DNA from: Daphnia carinata
Lineage: Eukaryota > Arthropoda > Branchiopoda > Diplostraca > Daphniidae
Assembly: GCF_022539665.2 (NCBI RefSeq)
Contig: NC_081337.1
Coordinates: forward strand, 5,432,679 to 5,496,678
Direction of reading: 5' to 3'
DNA length: 64,000 bases
The notes beneath the pieces are model-generated. The model searched no databases. It was not told the DNA's origin and saw only the letters and a list, made by a program, of their open reading frames with translations. Position numbers and translations under genes: made by a program. Of this stretch, positions 54,326 through 64,000 are shown one piece after another. Positions within the stretch are counted from its first letter, which is position 1. Each line of letters opens with the position of its first letter.

Positions 54326-55625
54326 ATGTCTCGCATTATGATGATGCTATTCTTCCTACTGGTGGCCTGCATGGCTTTCATCGCTCCAGGAAACGCAGCA
54401 CCACCCAGGTAAATAAAAAATCGATTTTCAATCATCTCAATTGGTTTGTTAGAAAATTCTTTCATTTCCTTTCTATGTGTGTAGTCCCTGATTGCAGTAC
54501 ATGAATTTAGTTCCTTTTTTTTTATTCTGTGTAGCAAAATGCACTCGCTTTCAGTGTGGTTCTTAATGGCTATAGAAGAAACATGATCCCAATACGAAAG
54601 TTGGGTCAATTGTGAAAAATCCCTTTACCTTCTAATTGTTCCGTATACAGTCTAACAATAACAAATGGCAAACACATCTTTTGGCTCCTAATGATGCGTT
54701 TCTGAGAACGAAACTTTGTGTACGTGTCTAGCTGAGCGTAGTGTAGAATACCATCCGTAGGGTAGCATTGATACCTGATATCTTGTGATCATTTATTAAA
54801 CGGTGCCCTGTAATTTGGAAAAATCATCTCGATTGCGTGTTTGACCTCTTCAAATTACCTGTACCTATTTTCAGGCAAAGCTTTAAGTGGACAAAGTTCT
54901 GGTAAGATTTCATCGAGCTCTTCTTTTCAAATCAGTTTCTTCTACGTTTCCTTTGCCATATGATTTAGTCGATCACATATACATTAAGATCAGATGAAAC
55001 TCAAGGACTCCCCATCTCAATTCTAATTTCAATGCACTAGAAAAAGTGAGGACTTTTTTTTTTTTTTTTAAGTTTGAGGTGCACCAGAGGCTTTTGGGAG
55101 CGTGGGGTCCCTTTTTGAAATCACAAATGTCTCATTGATGTTTCATTAAACCGTTTCCAATCAATGTTTTAAATCGGAATTCCCCGTTCAATAATTCTAA
55201 AGGTCAGCGCAATTCATTTCTGATTATGTGGTTTTTAAATATTGAAAATCAGGAGACCAATGTTAGTGGACTTGGATGATCCGGACAGCGTTATGGAAGT
55301 GATCACTCGACTGGAGCGCAGCTTGTTGCGCAACTCCGATTACGAACAGTAAGTAAAAGCCTTCGGACAAAGAAGCGCCTAGAGCATCCGTGATTAATGA
55401 AAATCTGAATTCAAACTGTTTCTTTTTCACTAACCACTTTTCCAACTGTGGTTGTTTAGCCAAAAAAGAGGAGTAGATTTTGGACTAGGTCGTGGCTATT
55501 CCGGCTCCCAGGCGGCTAAACACCTAATGGGACTAGCAGCGGCTAATTACGCTATCGGTCCCGGCCGCAAGCGTCGTGACACGACGGAGTCTCCCGTGAT
55601 CGTCAAGACTGGTGCAATCAACTAG
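54326..55625 (+). CDS. Dh31: Calcitonin-like diuretic hormone 31 precursor
   Basis: A secreted neuropeptide precursor. DH31 acts on calcitonin-family receptors to stimulate fluid secretion and gut movement in arthropods. Four exons: 54326-54408, 54875-54901, 55253-55348 and 55460-55625. Exon 1 is a signal peptide ([18 protein letters not shown], with cleavage likely near GNA-A). Exon 2 is a 27-nt microexon (QSFKWTKFW). Exon 3 is the acidic spacer with [13 protein letters not shown]. Exon 4 begins HQKR, a dibasic cleavage site, then the 31-residue hormone starting [20 protein letters not shown] and ending AANYAIGP, then a Gly for C-terminal amidation and the RKRR cleavage site, and a short tail. 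All phases agree. AATAAA at 55972-55977. Confidence 0.98.
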
Positions 55626-56477
55626 AACGAAAAAGAAAAAGGAAAAACAGCGGACCGTCTCATCAACTCCTCCCCAAACATAAGAAATGCACGCCATGCC
55701 CCCCTGTGTTATTAGTCATTCTCAATCGGCTTCCTTTATATATAAGCAGTACTTATAGGCTCTATATATAAATACAACATATTAAACGGTTGATATCACT
55801 GGCTAAATGTGGAATGATCTCGCAATTTTTTTTATTCCTTTCTGTTTTCATTGTTCATGTTGAAATGCAATTTACGATTTAAAATCAACAACAAAAAAAA
55901 AAGATTATAACGCAGACTAATTTTGCAATGTGTTTATATTATATAGCTTTGCATTGCGCCCTCTTCACGGAAATAAAGAAAAAAACAGATTTATTGTGTA
56001 GCAATTGAAAACTTTTTTTTTTTTTTTTTCAATTGCCACTAGTTTTTCTTATAGTTATCAAGACACGCAAACGCAACATACGTTAGAAACACCGATTCTA
56101 TTTCTCGTTAGTGGTTTCAGTTCATCCATCCGTTGTCCGTTGCACAAAGCGAACACTTGTGGCGTGATTCATGTTATTATATCTTCCAAGAAAAAGAAAG
56201 AAATTTGTTTCTCCCTTTCATATTTTCAATGTATACCCCGTTGGTTGTGTGGATCATCGTCACACTAGATGACAATACACGTTCTCCTCCAACACACATT
56301 TGTTTTTTTCCCTTCGAATTCATAAATCAAATTCACATCAAAGAAATGTAATAGAGGCAGTCTATAACCATTTTTCCAAGGATACTAGATGGTTACGTCG
56401 AATATAACTGACGGACGTACATATCAAACCAACAATAGACTAGCATGCTGTGACGATAGTCATCACTACGCCTCGCA

Positions 56478-56583
56478 ATGGGACGAGAAAGAACATATTC
56501 GGTCTGTCGCAGCTGCGTTTTGATTGTTGTATTTGTCTTGACGGTTGTTCCGGCCGATCGCATCCACACGCACTTGTCTAGTG
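56478..56583 (+). CDS. Candidate signal-peptide first exon
   Basis: An ATG opens 35 codons reading MGRERTYSVCRSCVLIVVFV then LTVVPADRIHTHLSSG. This is a textbook signal peptide: basic start, hydrophobic core, and a small residue at the likely cleavage site (PA-D). It ends in phase 1 at a good donor, G/GTGAGG. No following exon could be matched in phase, so this is a candidate only, possibly the start of a small secreted protein or peptide hormone. Confidence 0.25.
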
Positions 56584-57729
56584 GTGAGGCGACAGAGTTT
56601 TGCGGATCCTATCAGCCTTCTTTCTTTTTCATCTTCTTTCTTATGTTTTTATTTGTCCATTTCTTTTCATACGTGTTTCGCGTGGAGTGGGCGTGTAGTA
56701 TTATAGCCTGTTGTTTATGAAGTACGTACAATAGACTTGCTGTCAGCTATTCTCGATTAATAGCGTGACAACCAATATAGATTTTCAGACAAAATGTTTC
56801 TATCTAAGACTCGGCTTTGCTTGCTGAGCTTCCCTGTTTATCTTAGCGAATGCAGACAATAGGAACGAAGCGTCTGTGCAATTTATGGCGTAACCACAAT
56901 GTTGGTATTATTTTTTTTTTTTACTAGAAATACATACAATATGCGCTAATTAGTTATAGCCATCCGAAATGGAAGCGGTTCTGAACCGGAGCAATAGAAT
57001 GGATGTATCATAAAGGCTCGTGCGGGGGTGTGAGCATTTAGACAGACAATCTTCTGAAATGAATTTTAGCCATATGTATCGAGAAAACAGAACAGTCCAA
57101 TATGCTTGAATGGCGTTGATAAAGCAATATAGTACTATTCCTTTGCATCAACATCTGACGTATGCGAGCACAAATGAGCCATTTTCAAAAATAATTTGGT
57201 AGACCATCTGTCCATACGAGTAGCAAAGTTGTCCAAAGTCAGTTTCATAATAGGACTATAACTTGAAAGCGTAATATCATCAGACAATCTGTCACAACTA
57301 ACTAACTCGTAACACAACATAGCGCAATGTTGTGCAGCTCGGTTTACTGTTTCGCTTTCACCATATCGGTACACTGCATCAAACAATATCCCTTTACATC
57401 AGTACGTATACATGCTGGCGTTCGGGACCCGTCAAGTCATTCGTGTAAGTATTTGACCTTGCTATATAGTACAGCGATGTTCTTTGATCAATCCTTGTGT
57501 ATGTGTATTATCTTTTAATGTTATAATCTCGTTTATTTCGGGAAGGGGAGAAAAGTTGGATTGAATTGTCGGCCGCCAGTGACTGTCCTAGAATCCATTA
57601 ATTAATTGATATCGAATCCAAATGGATTGCTGGCCGTTGTGTAAGCGTTGGACTCTGCTGTATTCTCCTTTACTACATTCTTTTTTTCTATTCTCTTTTT
57701 TTTCCTTTTCCCATAAACCCTTCCGTTAG

Positions 57730-57816
57730 CGTCGTCTTTTTCGGTCCAGCGACAAAGCAAAGTCCGTGATGGATGCGAGTGGTGACATCCGCCATCAGCG
57801 AACTGTGTTACTGCGT
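57730..57816 (+). CDS. Candidate internal exon
   Basis: A very long pyrimidine tract and GTTAG acceptor precede 87 nt that are open in phase 0 only (RRLFRSSDKAKSVMDASG then IRHQRTVLLR) and end at a GTAAGG donor. The splice signals are strong. The peptide is basic and unrecognised. No partner exon was found, so it may be a decoy. Confidence 0.2.
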
Positions 57817-60800
57817 GTAAGGCGAAGGCGTCACAGCTTTTTTCCTTCTTCTTAGCTCAATCTGATTGAATAGCTTAAACCGGATGACGCATCGCTGGTC
57901 CATTCAATTTCATTGTGATGGAAATCCCTTCTTTTTTCCTTTAAAATTTGAATACAAAGCCGATGGAAATGATTACAAGTACGAATCGCCTTGGCGGTTT
58001 CTATTTGGCTGCTTGGTTTACTTTATTTTTTAATATTGCATGGATTCACGTACATAAATAAAAAAATCCACAAAAAATTTAAATACGTGTCTTGTAGTAG
58101 GCTGGATGAACACTGATTTAAAAAAGACCGGCTCAAGTCGTCCCTTCTACTTTTTCTCGTAAAATAAGAAAAATACATACTGTTATTTGGTCTTTTTCTA
58201 TAGCTTTAGTCTAGGCTTCCTGAAAGACTATCTTTACGATAAAATTCTAGGATTGCGACTGCCGAAAAATTGAATGCAACTTGAAAGCTTCTGAATAACG
58301 GAAGAAGATTTGCGTGAAGCCCTGTGTAAACCAAAGCAACTGGAACGTACTCCAACTGAGGTCAGTAAAGTTTTAAAAATACTTAATACGCTTGGTAGTA
58401 CAGACTTGTTTACGTGTTATCAAATGGATATTACCTGATGCCAATAACTGAACCTGACAATTTTGAAATTTTATAAAAGCATATTAAAACTGGCTGAAGC
58501 ATAAACTTCTCCGTAGGCTACAGTCATTCCCTCGCTATTTCCGAAAATAAAACTTTTTATGTCAATTCAAGAACTTTATCGCCTCGCATTAAAGCCTTGC
58601 TCAAAAAAGAATTCACATTCCTAATTTGGGGATCCGTTGAATGAAAGAAACGATTACCCTTTTGAATTAGAACTGCACTCGTTCGAAAATTGGGATGACT
58701 TTCTAAACGGTGAACATTTTTACGAATTTTCACGCAGAGTTTTTCGTCTCACACAAAAGACATTTCGTTTTTAATGTGGCGTTAAATTGTTGATGGCGTT
58801 AGCACCGTACGTGATGAAGCATCAAACGTGGATCAGTAATAGTCGTGCCATCAAAAGTTTCAATTTTGCCCGATGAGACTTCGATATTCTTGCTGTCGTT
58901 CTCAATAACACGGATCATATAGAGAACTTAAGAGCTCTAAAAAAGACTTTTGTTTTTAAGGAGAAGAATACTAGCTTTCAATAACGTTCATTTGCAAAAT
59001 AAAATGGCCGTCCAAAAATAGATGGAAAAGCCAGCCAACGATATGGAGACTATCTGTTTTGTTCGCTCTAGTGGTTTTCAGACGGCCCAACCACTTTACT
59101 AGCTGTTTAGTATGCTTACATACAACGTAACGTCCTATATTATGTTAGTCGGCTTTGCTAAAGATCATCTATTGACAAGAAGCAAAACATATATTGCGAC
59201 AGAAAGAATAGTTGTTGAAACTTGGACTGAATTTGTGCTTGGTTATGGCAAATGATTTCGTGTTATGTAAGTTTAGTTTATTCTACAGTGAATGCTCACT
59301 GAGAAACTATTTTAGTTGTATGTGAATGTGAACTCCGAAATCTACAGAGCTTTTGAGCAAGATTGATCTTTTGAAATCCCCTTATTGTTAATTGTCTGAA
59401 CAATAACATTGTTCACTAATCCAAACGTATTCCTTAATTATGAGAAATTGCTTGTAGAAATATCGTTTATATTTAATACTGGTTATGTAAGACCTATTAA
59501 TCTTCGTCGACCGATAGTTGTCAAGACCAGAAAAGGTTGATATTGTTAGCGCTAGAGAGCACACATGTCCCGACGTCCTAAGTATAAAAAAAAAACATTC
59601 TCAAAGGTGGATGTGCTGATGCTTATTTCAAAAAGCTGGCCAACAAACATTTTAAACTGTGAAACTCGAGTGATCGTTGGCTTGGCATTTGTTCCGAGAC
59701 GGATTTTCCCTTTCAGCCAACCATACCGTAAGTGTATATACCACTTTAGCATGTATCAAACCAAAGCAATGAACTACAGCTTTAAGTCTGAACACGTTTA
59801 GCCTAGGATCTGTGATTTACAGGGTACATCGACACAGATTTGCCAATACCTGTCTATTATAAATCTTGTTACGTTTATCCTTTGTTTTTTCGTCAAGTGC
59901 TCTACTAATAACTTTTGTTTTGCATGCTTTCAAGAAAATTTAGCCGAAAATGTTCGGTCTATCTAGTCTTTGTTGTCATGCGTGCCTACGCTCACTACGA
60001 GAAGCCAAATGAAACCTTGGGACTTCACAAATGGTTTTACGCATTTAAAATGTTTAAGCACGTAAGACGTCACGCGTCCACTTCCGAAATGTACCATAAC
60101 GTGATACAAATTTCCCACTAAAATACCTAATTTTAATTTCTACTCTTGCTTTATAGAGACTTTAGACGCGTTTATGTAGATTCCTCACCGACCAATCGGA
60201 CAGGGTTCGGCCCATGTTACCTGACAAGTACCATTTTTTTAGGGGGATATATTCATGCTGTTCCTAATTAATCAGCAAGCCGTTTTTTTACTATCCGTTA
60301 CAGTCACTTGTAGATTTATTTACTAGTTTTTGGCATTCTTGCCCATTGCCATGTCCAGTGGATATCAACAGTTGAATAAACAAGGAAACGTCTCCAATTC
60401 GTCTGTTGCGAGACCAGTTGATAGGAAATTCCCGCCCAAATAAACATAAGAGAAGACCATTGCTGGATCCAATAACTTAGGTGGGTCAGCATTTTCAGCA
60501 CAGGGCCTTTCACTTTTAAAAATACATCCTTCTTTCAGCTATTTGGCATAAAACCGAAAAGTAAATAGGTTGTTACGAAACTGGCTAAACATTGCGTACA
60601 ACGGTACAAGGTCCTTGGGTCTACGTGTTGCCTATTTTTGAAGGAGGAAAAAAAAAAAGTTTGATCGATACTTTGAGATTCCTCGCAAATCGATTCGTAG
60701 CCAAAACAGACGAAATAAATTGTGTTGACCTAAACAACGAGAACGTCTTGAGCCTGTGCTTTAAAAACTTCCTTTCACTTGGTATAATCTATTCCTTTGC

Positions 60801-61137
60801 TGTTCTTGCTCGTTAGTGTCCTGTTTAGTCAGATTTATAGGTATTTGTCTCTAGTAGAATCAACTTCGATTGTTTAGTTATCTCTTGAGATAGCAAATAC
60901 GGCTTTGCTTGTTTGTGGTAGTGGAATCGAATCAGACGTATTTGTTCACTTGTCAATCTGGAGATTATTATCTGATTTGATATTTACAGTTTAGGCCCTA
61001 GGGCTTTTTACCGTTAGTCTTCCTTTGCTTGTTGCCAAGTGAATACAACCAATTTTCTTTCTGTAGATATTTCACCTTCGTTGCAATTTCCACATTATCA
61101 TTTAAACAAGGATCAAGAAAACACAAGCAATAGCACA

Positions 61138-62639
61138 ATGGCTCTTGACAAGAAGTCTCAGTTTCCGTAAGACTTCTCTGCAAAGTTTTAATCTAATTTA
61201 AAGAATTAACTTACAGTCGTTTTTACTTGCAGGATTTTTAGCAAAATCCTGAATGGAGGTATTGCAGGCATTGTAGGTGTGTCCATAGTGTACCCAATTG
61301 ACCTAGTCAAAACAAGACTCCAAAACCAGAACTCAACTACCGGTGAAAAACAATATAAGAATATGTAACTATTTTTATTATTTCTGATAAAACAATTTTT
61401 GAGCAATTCATGTTCCTATCCATTTTTTCAGGTTAGATTGCTTTAAAAAGTCATATCGAGCAAATGGATATTTGGGCATGTACAGAGGTAATTTTCTATC
61501 TTTGTTTGTGTTGGATTAGTTGATTGGGTGCACAGGTTTCGTTTATGTACCGTTTATTAATTTGTTAGGTTCCGCCGTTAATATTCTGCTAGTTACGCCT
61601 GAAAAGGCTATTAAACTTACTGCTAATGACGCTTTTCGTTACATACTGCTGGACAAACAAGGGTATATTAGAAATCTTGGCATTGTAAAGAGCTGGATAA
61701 TACACGTTTTTTCCCCCCTTTTAACAGGAAGTTAACTGTGCCACGGGAAATGATTGCTGGTGGAACTGCTGGTCTATGCCAGACTGTGATAACGACTCCG
61801 ATGGAACTACTCAAGATCAAAATGCAATTGAGCGCCCAGCAATCTACTAGCGGGCAGCGTGCATCGGCTCTTCGTCTCGCCTCAGAACTGATCTCCTCCC
61901 AAGGTATTCTGAATGTCTGAAAACTTTGTACCTTATTTAATCTGTCGATCTTTGTACGCTAGGATTTCGGGGTTTATATCGAGGTTGTTTGTCTACCATC
62001 CTGCGCGACGTCAGTTTCTCTGTCATCTACTTCCCGCTGTTCGCCCACTTGAAGTCTGTGGGATCTCAACATCAGGGAGCTGATTTGGTCACTTGCGAAG
62101 CCCCTTTCTATTGGTCGTTCATATCTGGTTGTGTTGCTGGAGGCTTTGCGGCTGTGGCCGTCAACCCTGTTGATGTGGTTAAAACGCGGCTTCAGGTATC
62201 AACGTTATTAAGTTCGGAAAAAAAAATGATCAAAAGAGTAAATAATGGATTTAATTGGTTATAGGCTCAGGGCCAATCCAAGGAGATTCCAGGTGGAGGT
62301 AAAGGAACTCCAGGCCCATCTTCCGTCCTAATGAAACCTCATACTCAATCTCGGGATACGCATCAGTTAGCATTCCTCAACGCAAGCGGCGAGGCTAAAG
62401 GAGGAGGTGTCGCTCGTAGCCTACACCAGCCCAGTGGCGCTGTGCCGGGTGCGGAAGTGCCTCGCTATCACGGCATGGGTGACGCTGTAGTTCGCATCTT
62501 TCGCGAAGAAGGATTCCGCGCCTTTTTCAAAGGCGGTGGCTGCCGCGTTCTCGTCATCGCACCACTTTTCGGCATCGCACAGACTGTATACTATCTCGGC
62601 GTCGGTGAATACTTACTCGGCGTCAACACTCCGAAATAA
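61138..62639 (+). CDS. SLC25A22: Mitochondrial glutamate carrier
   Basis: An SLC25 carrier of the inner mitochondrial membrane that imports glutamate with a proton (GC1/GC2 type). Seven exons: 61138-61166, 61233-61364, 61432-61487, 61569-61662, 61728-61903, 61963-62195 and 62265-62639, 365 codons in frame. Three carrier repeats are visible with the signature P-x-D/E-x-x-[25 protein letters not shown] and [31 protein letters not shown] and [20 protein letters not shown] are typical of glutamate carriers. The last exon inserts a Gly/Ser-rich loop (about 60 residues between repeat-3 helices) and then [20 protein letters not shown] and [20 protein letters not shown]. Family identity is firm. GC1 versus GC2 cannot be told, as arthropods have a pre-duplication type. 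Confidence 0.95.
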
Positions 62640-63691
62640 AAGCGCAACACTCCGATCAATTCATTTCCAGGCCCCCTTTTAGTTTTCTTTCTTCTTTTTA
62701 TGAAGCGACAAGAAAACTGGGCCGAATTCAGTGTTAATTCTTCTTCCTTTTTTTCCTGAAGAAAATGAAGTGGTTTTGGGCGCAAAACAAGTTAACTAAG
62801 TTTAGCATTTCTTTATATTGATAAGCGAATCTCTTTCAGAGAATAACAAAATATTAAATGCCCTAGACAATTGAGTGCAGTTTTGGCAGATAATTGTTTT
62901 CCTTTGCGTCGGATTTTTCCCGGCAGCGTTATCAAAGTAATAATGATGTCCATTTTGTCATTTTTGAGTTTTGATAGCATTTAATCGTTGGTATTGTTGC
63001 CATCAGCTTGACATGGCACTTCCGTAACATCATCTTCCTGCCGCCTCCCTTTTCTTGTCTCTCAATATTGTTATCACATTCACCTATTGATTGCCTGTTT
63101 CCGCGTTCTTAAACTTGAACTGAAAAAGCTCTGTAGCTAGAGATTTCCCTTTCTGGCTTGTTATATAAGCCGGTGATATACCTTTACCCGAGTAGTTTTT
63201 TCTTGAATAATTTTCAGCTCTTCGCTTTGACCCTTTACCTTATATCAAATAAAATGTTTTCCACAAGGAACTGACTGTTGGACGTGAGCATAACACTTGT
63301 CTACACAGGGCAAATCTTTTACTGTTTTATTTGATTTTGTTCGTTTCTTCTATCAAAACTTTTCCCTCTAGAACCGTAACACTCTGTCAAACCAAAGCCA
63401 GATTTTCCCCAATAGATGGCCAGTCGATCGACAAAATGGTGGTGTCAATTTAATAGCAGTCAACGGCTCGCGAATCTGCATGCAGTTCAGTATGGCAATC
63501 CGTTTTACACAAAAAAAAAAAATGTCGGAAAAAAAAAAAATAGCACCTTTTTCTTTTTTTCCGACACGTAGCCATCTACCGCTCAGACTCGTTATTACTG
63601 GCGTTTGCAATTTCAGTCCATTGGATGCCATTCGCAGTTAGTTCAGTAGCGTGGATGGAGAATAACGCGTGGCTGGAGGAACAATTGAAAA
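62640..63691. other. Intergenic region with a TATA-like element
   Basis: The left part is 3' UTR of the glutamate carrier. TATATAAG at about 63162-63169 followed by a TTTTCAGCTC initiator-like site suggests a start of transcription for the downstream gene, but this is weak. A-runs lie at about 63511-63540. Confidence 0.4.
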
Positions 63692-64000
63692 ATGGATAAG
63701 ATAATACAACAAAAGGATGGTAAGTATAAACATTATTATATTGGTTTTCAATTATTAATTATTGTTTATTAGATCAAATTATGAAGCTGCAGGCCCAATC
63801 ATTGGAACAACACAAAATATTAGATAACAGCAAAGCTAAGGATGGTAAGGCCTAATACGTAATGATTCTATTTATTTGCTTTTATTCATTTGTCTTTTGT
63901 AGCTCAAATTTTGAGTCTACACAAGCTCAGCTAGGGGAAAAGAACAAATTGGAACAGAACAGTTTCCAAACAGTGAAGGAGGTTTTTCCAAACTCATCCC
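63692..64000 (+). CDS. Coiled-coil protein of repeated phase-1 exons, 5' end only
   Basis: Three exons start a gene that leaves the window: 63692-63719 (MDKIIQQKD), 63773-63844 (DQIMKLQAQSLEQHKILDNS then KAKD) and one beginning at 63903. Exons 1 and 2 both end GATG before GTAAG (phase 1), so they look like copies of one unit. Exon 3 starts AQILSLHKLS and then meets a TAG in the joined frame. An adjacent frame instead continues AQLGEKNKLEQNSFQTVKE, which parallels exon 2. So either the acceptor is different or there is a frame break. The sequence is heptad-like and rich in Gln, Lys and Glu. No family recognised. Confidence 0.5.

Larger units (their letters stand above)
55626..61137. other. Gene-poor region with weak coding-like islands
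   Basis: The left 350 bp is the DH31 3' UTR. The remaining 5 kb has no gene that I can complete. Isolated coding-like pieces are at 56478-56583, 57730-57816 (plus strand), 57135-57386 (minus), 58293-58360 and 58624-58773 (plus), 58774-58890 (minus) and 60345-60520 (minus). They do not join into one model. Poly-T tracts occur at about 56012-56028 and 56910-56922. Confidence 0.4.

Overview
The window is nuclear DNA from a gene-dense animal genome, most likely a branchiopod crustacean of the Daphnia type. Many coding exons are separated by introns of about 50-80 nt. All recognisable proteins are animal orthologs. A calcitonin-like diuretic hormone precursor with an arthropod DH31 sequence points to an arthropod. 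No rRNA, tRNA, CRISPR array or intact transposon was seen. All gene models were spliced by eye from frame continuity, GT/GC-AG signals and remembered family sequences. No search was run.

Layout. 0-12 kb: the 3' end of DDA1 (+), AP5M1 (-), then a b(0,+)-type amino acid transporter, SLC7A9 (+). 12-26 kb: PRIM2 (-) and CDK11 (+) head to head over a 527-bp shared promoter with an E2F-type site, then FPGT (+) tail to tail with DENND5 (-). 26-36.6 kb: cyclin D (-), an unresolved minus-strand locus, MRPL21 (+) and a zinc-finger-like gene (-). 37-46 kb: phosphoglycerate kinase (+) and liprin-alpha (+). 49-56 kb: a RhoGAP of the ARHGAP20 type (-) and the DH31 neuropeptide gene (+). 56-61 kb: mostly gene-poor, with weak coding-like islands. 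61-64 kb: a mitochondrial glutamate carrier (+) and the start of a coiled-coil gene (+) that runs off the window.

The most striking signal is in SLC7A9. A two-exon block covering the end of TM2, TM3 and the next loop is present twice in tandem. The internal splice phases differ (phase 0 in copy A, phase 1 in copy B), so only A-A or B-B joins stay in frame. Further on, the exon for TM8 is also present twice, each copy 104 nt with identical phases. One gene could therefore make four in-frame transporters that differ in two substrate-lining helices. Both TM3 copies keep a cysteine suited to the disulfide with a heavy-chain partner.

Other points of note are two GC-AG introns with GCAAGT donors (CDK11 and PGK), perfect TGACGTCA sites upstream of cyclin D, liprin-alpha and DH31, small in-frame cassette exons in liprin-alpha, and an apparent frame break in the repeated exons at the right edge. 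The housekeeping genes work independently of one another. The only functional grouping suggested is cell-cycle control: PRIM2, CDK11 and cyclin D.
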